Part shown: positions 45,889 through 53,855 of the stretch, piece after piece
Position numbering within the stretch: the first letter of the stretch is position 1
Layout of the letters: each line of letters opens with the position of its first letter
Program-made: the position numbers and the translations under genes
Assembly (NCBI RefSeq): GCF_029238095.1
Contig: NZ_JAQWGS010000022.1
Location: 1-64,000, forward strand
Direction: 5' to 3'
DNA from: Lacinutrix sp.
Lineage (GTDB): Bacteria > Bacteroidota > Bacteroidia > Flavobacteriales > Flavobacteriaceae
Length of the DNA stretch: 64,000 nucleotides
The notes under the pieces: model-generated
What the model saw: only the letters and a program-made list of their open reading frames with translations
The model's database searches: none
What the model was told of the DNA's origin: nothing

Positions 45889-46917
45889 CTACAAAGGTAG
45901 TTTTTTTGCTTCGCTTTTTAAGACTTGTACAATATAAGTTGCTACAATAGCATTATTGACTTTTAAATGCACATCGTAATAACCTTTGTGTTTAAATTGA
46001 TATTTAAATGTTGTTATTTCGTTTTTATTTTTAAGCTCTTGAATTTTAAAACCGTGTTCATTTTTTCCAGTAAACGTTACTAATGATACTTGGTTTTCTG
46101 TTGTGTTTTTTAAAGTTTTAAAACTGAAAGTTATTAGCTCTCCTGTGATAATAGTAATATCCATTTCTTTTGGAAATATAGGAAGTATTTTGTGTTTAAA
46201 CGTTTCGCCATAGACTAGAGGAGGAGCAACGAAATCTGATGCTATTAACGCATCATTTAGCAACCATTTTTTTTGAAATGGATAATGGTTTTTGGCAAAT
46301 AAAACAGGTTCTGTTAAAAAGTAACCGTCGTTATATTCGTTTACAAAACTATTTTCTGAAGATGTGTAACCACTCGACCATGTAGCATCGCATAAATACC
46401 ATTTGTTATTTAGTTTTACAGCATTCCATGAATGGTTTGGTTTGTTTAGTTTTTCGACATTAGATACAACAGAGCGACCGTAACCATCTACTATAACCGA
46501 CTCTATATTTGCAAAAAAGCAGAGTTCTTTAATTATGTACGCATAACCTGTACACATGGTCTTTTTCTTATTGATTAAGATTTTAAAAGCAGTCTTTTTA
46601 TAGTCCTTATTCCATTTTATAAAACCAAGACTATCGTTCTCAAACTTTTTTCGTTTTCTACTTACTTTTTCATGTTGGTAATGGTCACCTTTAATATTAT
46701 TACACACCCAAGTGTAAATGGCTCTAAACTTCTCGACTTCTGTAGGTAGTTTGTGAGTAAGTTTATGAGCCAATACAGGTAAGTTTTTTAAACTAGCACC
46801 TTTATTAAGCCTTGCAACATTATCTGCAATAGTGAAATCTACACTCTCAAAATCTGAAATTTGAGCAATTATATTATTACATATCAATAGGAATATTAAA
46901 AGGTAGTAGTTTTTCAT
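45889..46917 (-). CDS. Transglutaminase-like domain-containing secreted protein
   Basis: A 342-residue protein with a signal peptide ending in NNIIAQ. A transglutaminase/protease-like core spans roughly 60-180, with FRAIYTWVCNNIKGD, the catalytic Cys in TMCTGYAYIIKELC, His in NHSWNAVKL and Asp in YLCDATWSSG. The C-terminal part (about 230-342) is a beta-domain like those in Bacteroidota 'KTSC-like' partners. It probably acts on peptides or cell wall in the periplasm or outside. It starts 12 bases after the stop of the gene at 46930. Confidence 0.85.
   Translation of the reverse strand: MKNYYLLIFLLICNNIIAQISDFESVDFTIADNVARLNKGASLKNLPVLAHKLTHKLPTEVEKFRAIYTWVCNNIKGDHYQHEKVSRKRKKFENDSLGFIKWNKDYKKTAFKILINKKKTMCTGYAYIIKELCFFANIESVIVDGYGRSVVSNVEKLNKPNHSWNAVKLNNKWYLCDATWSSGYTSSENSFVNEYNDGYFLTEPVLFAKNHYPFQKKWLLNDALIASDFVAPPLVYGETFKHKILPIFPKEMDITIITGELITFSFKTLKNTTENQVSLVTFTGKNEHGFKIQELKNKNEITTFKYQFKHKGYYDVHLKVNNAIVATYIVQVLKSEAKKLPL
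45892..45899 (-). promoter_or_regulatory. -7 promoter box (TACCTTTG)
   Basis: A perfect TAnnTTTG on the minus strand 16 bases before the helicase ATG at 45875. It overlaps the 3' end of the transglutaminase-like gene, whose stop is at 45889. Confidence 0.5.
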
Positions 46918-46929
46918 GAATAATAGAGT

Positions 46930-47592
46930 TTATTTTTTTCTTTTAGATTTATAAACCTCTTTTACTGCTACTTCTCCCATTATAATAACAGTATCTAATT
47001 GCATATTAAGCGATATGTTTGCTGCAGATGTTTTATTTTCAATTTTTACTTTTTTAGAAGCCATACCAACATAGCTAAATACTAGAACATCTCCTTTTTT
47101 TAATTTCTGAGGGAACTCGAAATTGCCATCAAAGTCGGTTATGGTTCCAATATCTGTTCCTTCTAACACAACATTTACTCCTGGAATAGCTTCCAAATCG
47201 TCTGATACATTTCCTTTTACAATAAAACTGTCTTGAATTTTAGTTACAATTGTTTTAGAGTTGTTAGTTTGGTTTTTAGTGTCTTGTGCTTGTACTATAC
47301 TAATGGTAAATAGTGTTAAACATGCCAGACCAAAACCACCAACTAAACTAAATCTTTTTCTTGATTGTGGCATAGCATTGTAGGTGATTAATTGATTTGC
47401 TTTAAATTGACCACAAGTGTTTTGTGTGTTTTTATTACTAAAGTAATTTGCGATTGCACTTGCAGATAGTTTTGTGAAATCGATTACCTCTTTTTTGCAA
47501 GAATCGCAAAATCCACCATTTTTAGTAGTTTTAAATTGATTAAACTTTTCTTGACAAGGCGTTTTAACGTTTAATGTGAATTGATTTTTCAT
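46930..47592 (-). CDS. Membrane protein with N-terminal Cys motif and carboxypeptidase-D-like domain
   Basis: A 220-residue protein with three parts. Residues 1-62 are cytoplasmic and contain Cys13, Cys29, Cys32 and Cys60 in PCQEKF, GGFCDSCKKEVIDFTKLS and TCGQF, a probable zinc-binding ribbon. A single transmembrane segment follows (about 80-102). Residues 120-215 are a periplasmic carboxypeptidase-D regulatory-like beta-domain (GNVSDDLEAIPGVNVVLEG, GTITDFDGNFEFP, VFSYVGMASKKV). The same N-terminal cysteine pattern recurs across Bacteroidota, as far as I recall. The arrangement suggests a signal-linking membrane protein. It heads a unit with the transglutaminase-like gene. A -7 box lies upstream. 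Confidence 0.75.
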   Translation of the reverse strand: MKNQFTLNVKTPCQEKFNQFKTTKNGGFCDSCKKEVIDFTKLSASAIANYFSNKNTQNTCGQFKANQLITYNAMPQSRKRFSLVGGFGLACLTLFTISIVQAQDTKNQTNNSKTIVTKIQDSFIVKGNVSDDLEAIPGVNVVLEGTDIGTITDFDGNFEFPQKLKKGDVLVFSYVGMASKKVKIENKTSAANISLNMQLDTVIIMGEVAVKEVYKSKRKK

Positions 47593-47620
47593 GGTAATAG
47601 TTTTATGTGTTAATATACAT

Positions 47621-47628
47621 CAAACCTA
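47621..47628 (-). promoter_or_regulatory. -7 promoter box (TAGGTTTG)
   Basis: A perfect TAnnTTTG on the minus strand 28 bases before the ATG at 47592. No -33 TTG at the usual spacing. Confidence 0.5.
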
Positions 47629-47725
47629 TAACTCTAATACGCATAAAAAAAAGTAGAGTTAGTAAACACTGCTTTTCGATGAGTGAACATGTGTTTGTAT
47701 TGAGTTACTTTAATTATTTAAAATA

Positions 47726-47763
47726 AAAACGACATCAAGTTTATTTCTTTTGATGTCGTTTTT
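47726..47763 (-). terminator. Rho-independent terminator
   Basis: A 13-bp stem (AAAACGACATCAA / TTGATGTCGTTTT) around an 11-base loop with T-runs on both strands. It lies 25 bases after the stop of the S15-type peptidase gene at 47788. Confidence 0.8.
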
Positions 47764-47787
47764 AATGTTGTTATTTAATAAAAAAGG

Positions 47788-49617
47788 CTACTCAGTAGCT
47801 TTTTTAACTTCTTCTACTCCTCCTAGGATTGGCAAGGTTAAACTTGTTTTGTCTAAATTAATAGTCAATTCTGTTCCAGGTTTTGGATGTAAAGTAAATT
47901 CTTTATCACTAGAAAAAATAATTAGACCAATTTGCTGTCCAGCACGAATAATTTGATCATCTGGTTGTAATTTAAAAGTCACATCGTAAAATTGACCTGG
48001 TTTTAAAGGTTCACTTTCTCTTAATGATTTATAGTTTTGTGGGTCTGCCCAACCACGTGTAATAATATTGTCTGTTAGTACTTTAGTGTCATCTGTATAA
48101 GGTAAAGAGACCAGCATAATAGAAAGGTTAGCAGCAGCTTTACTACTAGAAAGACTAACTGTTATTTCGCTTTCTCCAGAGATATGAAGTGCATTCTTTA
48201 ACGTAGGTGTTGCATATAACAACCTGTTTTTTGAACTAGAAGCTTGTGCATGCTCTTTAGCAGATATATTAAAATCGTCTACTAAAGTTTCGGTTTTTTG
48301 CTCTTTATTTTTTGTTGTTGTTAACGCACCAACACTATTTCCACCTTTATTTATGTAGAAGGTTACATTTTTAGCTTTTGGGTTGGGATACGCATCATAA
48401 GGTGTTGGTTGATCTGGTTTGTCATTTTCTCTAACAATCCAAACTTGTTTATCATTTTCAACACCATTATCTACACCATGTAAATAATGTGTAAACCATC
48501 TGTTCATCATGGTCATTGGTGGTGGTCCACCATGCCCAAATTGATGATAGTATAATTGTGTTGGTAAGCCCATTTCTTTTGCTTTTTGGTAAATACGATT
48601 ACTGTGTTCTGGCATTACGTTCCAATCGTTAAAACCATGAGACATTAAAAGTGCAGCTTTCATAGGTTCCATTTGCTTTAGGTAATCTCTGCCAGCCCAA
48701 AAGTCGTTTAAATCTCCAGTTTGTCTATCCATACCGTTTTTCATTTCGGTATCTCTTACTCTTTTATTATTTCCCGGACGTTTGCCTTCTGCACCACTAT
48801 GCACAAAATCGTAAAGTACATCAATATCTTCACCCAAATAACCACCTGGAGAACGTACTAATCCGTTAGAACGATAATAATGATAAGATGAGGTATTAGG
48901 AGCAATTGGGATAATGGCCTCTAAACCTTCAACACCTGTTGTTGCAGCTGCTAATGGTAATGTTCCATTGTAAGATGTTCCAGTCATTCCCACTTTTCCA
49001 GTAGACCAAAAGGCTTTCACTTCTTCTGTGCCCTCTCTTTCTGTAAATCCTTTTGCTTTGCCACATAACCATTGAATAACTGTTTTTGGAGCTAAGGCTT
49101 CATTTGGGCCACCAATAGTTGGTGCTCCATCTGATAAACCTGTTCCTGGAGACGATGAGTGTACAACTATATAGCCTCTTGGCACCCATTTTCTAAGGTG
49201 TGAGTTTGAAATAATTGGTCGTTGTCCTCTGCGTGTTACTTCTGGATGTACACGTTCTTTTCCTATCTCACCAAGTTCGTGTTCTACGTCCCACATAACG
49301 CCTGGAAGATCTGCCGCAACTCCAGCAAAATATGGGCTAGTTACATATATAATAGGTAATTTTAAACCTTCTGTTTCTGTTTGTTTAGGTCTTGTTACCG
49401 AAACATGCATTCGGTCTGGTTTACCATCTTCGTCTGTATCGAAATTAGTTTCTACCCATAAATCGTGTCTTATCCAATCTTCAGGATTAGCAAAACCTTC
49501 GACTATTTGTGCTTCTCCGTTTTCGAAAACAGGAACGGTTTTACTTTGTGCAAAACCTGAAGTAACAATTAATAATAAGATGGAAAATAAACCTAATACG
49601 CTGTACTTTTTTGTCAT
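47788..49617 (-). CDS. Xaa-Pro dipeptidyl-peptidase-like (CocE/NonD, S15) hydrolase
   Basis: A 609-residue secreted alpha/beta-hydrolase. A signal peptide ends in SGFAQ. The nucleophile is Ser in GMTGTSYNG, the acid is likely Asp in MSHGFNDWNVMPEH, and the His is in YHQFGHGGPP. A jellyroll C-terminal domain follows (GESEITVSLSSS; VTFKLQPDDQIIRAGQQIGLI). The family releases Xaa-Pro dipeptides or cleaves esters; the actual substrate is unknown. An upstream ATG at 49647 would add ten residues before the signal peptide, so I use the ATG at 49617 (MTKKYSVLG). A -7 box lies 55 bases upstream. Confidence 0.88.
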   Translation of the reverse strand: MTKKYSVLGLFSILLLIVTSGFAQSKTVPVFENGEAQIVEGFANPEDWIRHDLWVETNFDTDEDGKPDRMHVSVTRPKQTETEGLKLPIIYVTSPYFAGVAADLPGVMWDVEHELGEIGKERVHPEVTRRGQRPIISNSHLRKWVPRGYIVVHSSSPGTGLSDGAPTIGGPNEALAPKTVIQWLCGKAKGFTEREGTEEVKAFWSTGKVGMTGTSYNGTLPLAAATTGVEGLEAIIPIAPNTSSYHYYRSNGLVRSPGGYLGEDIDVLYDFVHSGAEGKRPGNNKRVRDTEMKNGMDRQTGDLNDFWAGRDYLKQMEPMKAALLMSHGFNDWNVMPEHSNRIYQKAKEMGLPTQLYYHQFGHGGPPPMTMMNRWFTHYLHGVDNGVENDKQVWIVRENDKPDQPTPYDAYPNPKAKNVTFYINKGGNSVGALTTTKNKEQKTETLVDDFNISAKEHAQASSSKNRLLYATPTLKNALHISGESEITVSLSSSKAAANLSIMLVSLPYTDDTKVLTDNIITRGWADPQNYKSLRESEPLKPGQFYDVTFKLQPDDQIIRAGQQIGLIIFSSDKEFTLHPKPGTELTINLDKTSLTLPILGGVEEVKKATE

Positions 49618-49672
49618 GATAACTGTTTGTGTAATTTGTTGGTACAAGTTAGTTATTTTTTACAAATATAAA

Positions 49673-49680
49673 AATGTAGA
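49673..49680 (-). promoter_or_regulatory. -7 promoter box (TATATTTG)
   Basis: A perfect TAnnTTTG on the minus strand 55 bases before the ATG at 49617, giving a leader of about 50 bases. Confidence 0.5.
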
Positions 49681-49710
49681 ATGTTAATGGAATTGTAAAT
49701 TTTGAATGGC

Positions 49711-49935
49711 TTACTCAATAATATCGTAGTCTATACTTAGCTTACGTAAAGCTCTTAAAGCTGAGCCAGAATTTTTGTCTTCTACAACTATATCTACAGC
49801 ATCTCCTTCTAAAAGAATGTCTGTAAGTTCGTATGCTAAGGTGTCGCTACAGTTTAATGAAATTTCTACTATGCACCTTGCAATGGCTCTTTTGTCTGGT
49901 CTTTGCGCATCGCATGATAATAGGTTTAGTTTCAT
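49711..49935 (-). CDS. Small conserved hypothetical protein (74 aa)
   Basis: A 74-residue protein with no signal peptide. Its pattern of alternating helices and beta strands (MKLNLLSCDAQRPDKRAIAR, DTLAYELTDILLEGDAVDIV, SALRALRKLSIDYDIIE) suggests a small alpha/beta domain, somewhat like the L7/L12 C-terminal fold. It is intact and well formed, so I consider it real. I do not recognise the family. It lies between the S15-type peptidase and a 483-residue conserved protein on the same strand. No -7 box was found within 60 bases upstream. Confidence 0.65.
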   Translation of the reverse strand: MKLNLLSCDAQRPDKRAIARCIVEISLNCSDTLAYELTDILLEGDAVDIVVEDKNSGSALRALRKLSIDYDIIE

Positions 49936-50044
49936 AATTGAGTTTAACTACTGCAATATACTTTAAATTAGTATATCTACACTCTACAGTTTAGGATGAG
50001 GTTTGTAGATTTAATTTAATTTATGTTTGAGAAGTGTAAATAAT

Positions 50045-51496
50045 TCACTCTCTATTTGTAACTTCTTCAGTCTCACAACCAAACAAGCTTTTTTCCATTA
50101 TTAATTTACTCACGCCTTCTGGTAACATACTTTGCCAACCGTCTTCACCTTTAGAAATCATACTTAGAACTTGTCTTGAGAATATAGTAAGCGTAGATGG
50201 GTCGTAATCTGTAATATCTACTACTTTACCATTATATTTAAAGAATTTGTAAAGTTCTTTCATTCGTGGATGTACTTTTAAATTATCGCTTGTAGTTAAT
50301 GTACCATCTTCGTTTTCCATTGGATATAAATACACGCGTAAATCTTTGAAAAAGAGTTTTCCAAAGGCTTCAAGTATACCACCACTTAATTGTCTGTAGT
50401 ATTTATCGTCGAAAATATCTACCAAGTTGTTTACTCCCATTGCTAAGCCCATTCTAGCTTTAGAATATTGAGAGAAGTATTCCACAAGTTTATAATATTC
50501 TTGGAAATTAGAAATTAATACGGTTTGGCCAAGAGAACATAATAGTTTTGCACGATCCATAAAATCTTGCTCATCTATTTCACCTTCTGCACGAAGGTTA
50601 GAGAGTGTGATTTCAAAAATAACTTGCGTTTTGTCTTCCTCTACTTTGTTTTCTTTTAGAAACATCTCTAAGGACTTTTTATACATGTCCATGTTTACCT
50701 TGGTGACAGGTCTAAAGCTACCACGAAGTGTTAAAATGTTTTTTTTGTAAAGGACTCTAGCTGGTAAAACGTTATTTCCATCTGGAGCAAACATGACAGC
50801 ATCTGTCATACCGTTTTTAACCAGTTGTAAACTCATTAAACGGTTATCTACGTTTTCGAAAACTGGACCAGAAAAGTTAATAGTATCTATCTCTAATTGG
50901 TCTTTATCTAAATGATCGTATAAATAACGTAGAAGTTTTCTTGACTCATTATACTTGTAAAACGCACCATAAATAAGGTTTGTACCTAATTTGCCTAAAG
51001 TCTCTTGTTGTAAGCGCGCATCGTTTTCTTTAAAACGAATATGTAATACAATTTCGTTATACTCTTGTTCTGCATCTACTTGATATTTAATACCTACCCA
51101 ACCGTGTCCTTTATATTTTTTTGCAAAATCTATAGTAGCCACAGTATTGGCATAACTAAAAAACATTTTATGAGGATGTTTATCTCTTGTTATACGCTGC
51201 TCGATTAAATTAATTTCATGGTCAAGCATTTTACGCAAACGCGCTTCAGTAACATAACGCTTATCGTCTTCTATACCATAAATGGCATCACTAAAATCTT
51301 TATCGTACGCAGACATTGCTTTGGCTATGGTTCCAGAACCACCACCTGCTCTAAAAAACTGGCGTACAGTTTCTTGTCCAGCACCAATTTCGGAAAACGT
51401 TCCGTAAATATTTTCGTTTAAATTAATACGAAGTGCTTTGTCTTTTAACGAAGGAATAGACTCTATATCCTTATCTCCTTTTAGTGTGATTTCCAT
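50045..51496 (-). CDS. Conserved cytoplasmic protein of unknown function (483 aa)
   Basis: A 483-residue soluble protein with no signal peptide or membrane segment. Distinctive stretches include YGTFSEIGAGQETVRQFFRAG, GTIAKAMSAYDKDFSDAIYG and SYANTVATIDFAKKYKGHGWVG (quoted as separate pieces), and a C-terminal KVHPRMKELYKFFKYNGKVVD. Strong conservation is suggested by low use of insertions and by the many glycines. From memory, close relatives occur in Bacteroidota and cyanobacteria and sometimes bear a nicotinate-nucleotide adenylyltransferase label, but I see no HxGH or related nucleotidyltransferase motif here. The function is unknown. A promoter with both -33 and -7 elements lies upstream. 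Confidence 0.75.
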   Translation of the reverse strand: MEITLKGDKDIESIPSLKDKALRINLNENIYGTFSEIGAGQETVRQFFRAGGGSGTIAKAMSAYDKDFSDAIYGIEDDKRYVTEARLRKMLDHEINLIEQRITRDKHPHKMFFSYANTVATIDFAKKYKGHGWVGIKYQVDAEQEYNEIVLHIRFKENDARLQQETLGKLGTNLIYGAFYKYNESRKLLRYLYDHLDKDQLEIDTINFSGPVFENVDNRLMSLQLVKNGMTDAVMFAPDGNNVLPARVLYKKNILTLRGSFRPVTKVNMDMYKKSLEMFLKENKVEEDKTQVIFEITLSNLRAEGEIDEQDFMDRAKLLCSLGQTVLISNFQEYYKLVEYFSQYSKARMGLAMGVNNLVDIFDDKYYRQLSGGILEAFGKLFFKDLRVYLYPMENEDGTLTTSDNLKVHPRMKELYKFFKYNGKVVDITDYDPSTLTIFSRQVLSMISKGEDGWQSMLPEGVSKLIMEKSLFGCETEEVTNRE

Positions 51497-51523
51497 AGTT
51501 TATGCATTGAATTGTCTGCCATA

Positions 51524-51552
51524 CAAAGGTATCAAATAAGTAAAGCAAACAA
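51524..51552 (-). promoter_or_regulatory. Promoter (-33 TTG, -7 TACCTTTG)
   Basis: On the minus strand TTG (51552-51550) and TACCTTTG (51531-51524) are 18 bases apart; the ATG is at 51496. It shares a divergent region with the box at 51564-51571. Confidence 0.55.
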
Positions 51553-51563
51553 AAAAAATAACT

Positions 51564-51571
51564 TACTTTTG
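51564..51571 (+). promoter_or_regulatory. -7 promoter box (TACTTTTG)
   Basis: A perfect TAnnTTTG on the plus strand 18 bases before the TTG start of the MBL-fold gene at 51590. It supports the choice of that unusual start. Confidence 0.5.
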
Positions 51572-51589
51572 TGAGAAATATAACAAGTT

Positions 51590-52351
51590 TTGAAAATTAC
51601 ATTTTTAGGTACAGGAACATCACAAGGGATACCAGTAATTGGTAGTACGCATCCTGTTTGTTTGAGTAGTGATTTTAAAGATAAACGCCTACGTGTTTCT
51701 ATTTTGGTAGAGTGGGGAAACTATACTTTTCTGGTAGATTGTGGTCCAGATTTTAGACAGCAAATGTTACGTGCTAATCCTGAGCGTATAGATGCTATTT
51801 TATTTACGCATGAGCATGCAGACCATACAGCTGGACTGGATGATATTCGTCCGTTTTTTTTTAAGCAAGGCGATATTAATATTTATGCGCACCAACGTGT
51901 TTTAAGGCAATTAACACAGCGTTTTGAATATATTTTTACTTCTGAAATAAAATATCCAGGAGTTCCAAACTTACTTCAAAATGAAGTAAAAAATAAACCA
52001 TTTACCATTAATGGATTAGAAATTTTACCAGTTGAAGGACTTCATTATAAATTACCAGTTTTTGGTTATAGATTTGGTAGTTTTGCCTACCTCACAGATA
52101 TGAAAACAATTTCTGATACCGAAAAACAAAAACTTAAAAACTTAGAGGTTTTAGTTATTAATGCTTTGAGAGAAGAGGAGCATATTTCGCATTTTAATTT
52201 AGAACAAGCTCTGGCAATTATTTTAGAATTGAAACCTATGAGAGCCTATTTAACACATATTAGCCATCATTTAGGTTTTCATGAAGCTGTACAACAAAAG
52301 CTTCCAGAAAACGTTTTTTTAGCTTATGATGGACTTGAAATAACTATTTAA
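51590..52351 (+). CDS. MBL-fold metallo-hydrolase (PhnP/RNase Z-like)
   Basis: A 253-residue metallo-beta-lactamase-fold protein. It begins KITFLGTGTSQGIPVIG and shows LVDCGPDFRQQML, the metal site FTHEHADHTAGLDDI, AYLTDM and the C-terminal THISHHLGFHE. The pattern is that of the PhnP-like phosphodiesterases, so cyclic phosphate or nucleic-acid phosphodiester hydrolysis is plausible. No ATG precedes this region in frame, so the start is the TTG at 51590, 18 bases after a -7 box. It is followed 29 bases later by a small exported protein gene. Confidence 0.87.
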   Translation: MKITFLGTGTSQGIPVIGSTHPVCLSSDFKDKRLRVSILVEWGNYTFLVDCGPDFRQQMLRANPERIDAILFTHEHADHTAGLDDIRPFFFKQGDINIYAHQRVLRQLTQRFEYIFTSEIKYPGVPNLLQNEVKNKPFTINGLEILPVEGLHYKLPVFGYRFGSFAYLTDMKTISDTEKQKLKNLEVLVINALREEEHISHFNLEQALAIILELKPMRAYLTHISHHLGFHEAVQQKLPENVFLAYDGLEITI

Positions 52352-52380
52352 ATTTAACTAATTAAAAAAACTTACACTTT

Positions 52381-52881
52381 ATGAAGAATCGTATTTTTAT
52401 GTATCTGTTTATATTTTCGGTTTTACTGTTATTATTTCAGTTTATAAACTCAAAAAAAATATTCGACGATAGTAATAAAAAGGTTGCAAGTTCTAAAGAG
52501 CAATTAGTAAAATATCAAGATTCTATTTTAGTATTAAAAGATGATATTAACAGTCTTTCTCAATTTAGTTTCGATTATAACGAGTATTCTTACGACTACT
52601 TTTTAAATCAAGGTTACGATGTGCAAAAGCTAATGACTACAGTTAAAGATGGCTTGTATTCTCAGAATGAGTATGAAGGAGAAGAGCATCCATTAGTGCC
52701 TTATGCTTCTACGACAGGAAATAGAATAATTATAAATTCTATTCGTGTTTTAAATCACAAATGGATTATTGCCGATTTTACCGATGGACAACTTTGGGGA
52801 GAACTATTAATAGTGTACTCACTCAATGATAAAGGAGAACTTAATTTTAGAGTTGCTGAATCTTTATTGAATCCGCTTTAA
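52381..52881 (+). CDS. Hypothetical protein with N-terminal membrane anchor
   Basis: A 166-residue protein. Residues 6-24 (FMYLFIFSVLLLLFQFI) form a transmembrane anchor or uncleaved signal, followed by a coiled-coil stretch (SNKKVASSKEQLVKYQDSIL) and a small beta-rich domain (IIINSIRVLNHKWIIADFTDG, GELLIVYSLND). I do not recognise the family. It lies downstream of the MBL-fold gene and probably shares its transcript. The last four bases overlap the convergent esterase gene. Confidence 0.75.
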   Translation: MKNRIFMYLFIFSVLLLLFQFINSKKIFDDSNKKVASSKEQLVKYQDSILVLKDDINSLSQFSFDYNEYSYDYFLNQGYDVQKLMTTVKDGLYSQNEYEGEEHPLVPYASTTGNRIIINSIRVLNHKWIIADFTDGQLWGELLIVYSLNDKGELNFRVAESLLNPL

Positions 52882-53525
52882 ATTAGTTTAACTAGCCAGT
52901 CTTTAAATTCGTAAAAATTTTGCGGTGCAACACCATGACCAACAGGAAACTCAGTATACTGATGTTTTATGTTTAATGAAGCAAGGAATTCTGGAGATTT
53001 TCTAGCCCAATCCACAGGAATAACTTGGTCTACAGAGCCATGAGAACAATAGAAGTTTAAATGTTGATAATGGTCTGCTAGTTGCGTTTCAAATAAATCT
53101 TCATTAATATAACCGCTTAATGCAATTACATTTTTTATTTTTTCTGGATAAGTTAGTGCTACAGCATAACTTAAAATAGTGCCTTGGCTAAAGCCTAAAA
53201 GAGAAACATTATCTTTATTTACAGGATATTTAGCTACAACTTCGTCTATAAAAGCAGCAATTAAATCACGAGAAGCTTTTGCTTGTTCATTATCACTCCA
53301 TTTCCCTTTATCTGCATCAAAATTAATAGCATACCAAGCGTTACCATAAGGTTGCATTGCATAAGGTGCTCGTGCAGAAACGATAAATAATTCTTCTGGT
53401 AATTCACTAGCAAAAGAAAACAAATCGTTTTCATCGCTTCCATAACCATGAAATAAAATAAGAAGAGGTGCATTGTCTTTTAATGATGATTCACGAATAA
53501 CGTGATACAAAGATAAATCTGTCAT
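52878..53525 (-). CDS. Phospholipase/carboxylesterase family alpha/beta hydrolase
   Basis: A 215-residue serine hydrolase of the Abhydrolase_2 group. It has the oxyanion segment LFHGYGSDENDL, the nucleophile elbow GFSQG, the acid Asp in SHGSVDQVIPV and the catalytic His in FPVGHGV. It resembles bacterial carboxylesterases and lysophospholipases. No signal peptide is evident, so it is probably cytoplasmic. The ATG abuts the stop of the DUF4870 fragment (TAAATG), so it is the last gene of the BatA-like operon. Confidence 0.9.
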   Translation of the reverse strand: MTDLSLYHVIRESSLKDNAPLLILFHGYGSDENDLFSFASELPEELFIVSARAPYAMQPYGNAWYAINFDADKGKWSDNEQAKASRDLIAAFIDEVVAKYPVNKDNVSLLGFSQGTILSYAVALTYPEKIKNVIALSGYINEDLFETQLADHYQHLNFYCSHGSVDQVIPVDWARKSPEFLASLNIKHQYTEFPVGHGVAPQNFYEFKDWLVKLI

Positions 53526-53854
53526 TTAATTACCTAAATTATGAAACCACTGTTGAAATTTTTCACCAACTAATGGAATAAGTTTTGTTTCTCCTTTTAT
53601 TGCGTAAAAAAGCGCATAAATCCAACATCCAACAGTAATTGTACCTATGATAGTTCCTGTCCAACTGTTTACATATTTTTCAACTACATTAGAAAAAATA
53701 AGCATAATAATTAAGCCAACCATTTTCTAACATGAAAGCTTGTATAGGGATTCTTTTTTTCAAGATTTAAAAAGATAGCAATTAATGCACCTACAAATGT
53801 AAAGTAGCAAACTATTGCTAAAGTTTTACCTTCTTTTATTGTTTGTTGATTCAT
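53526..53854 (-). pseudogene. DUF4870 gene disrupted by a frameshift
   Basis: From the ATG at 53854 the frame encodes 47 residues of a DUF4870-like protein (MNQQTIKEGKTLAIVCYF, FVGALIAIFLN, KNPYTSFHVRK) and stops at TAA (53713-53711). The second half continues one frame later from about 53723 (LIIMLIFSNVVEKYVNSW, GCWIYALFYAIKG) to the TAA at 53528-53526. The join would read FHVR-x-MVGLI, as in intact members (FHxRQxLGL), and needs one base more in the run AGAAAATGG. The whole would be about 109 residues with three transmembrane segments. It sits two bases after the dihydroorotase-like stop. A sequencing error in a four-A run cannot be excluded. Confidence 0.75.
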
Positions 53855-53855
53855 A

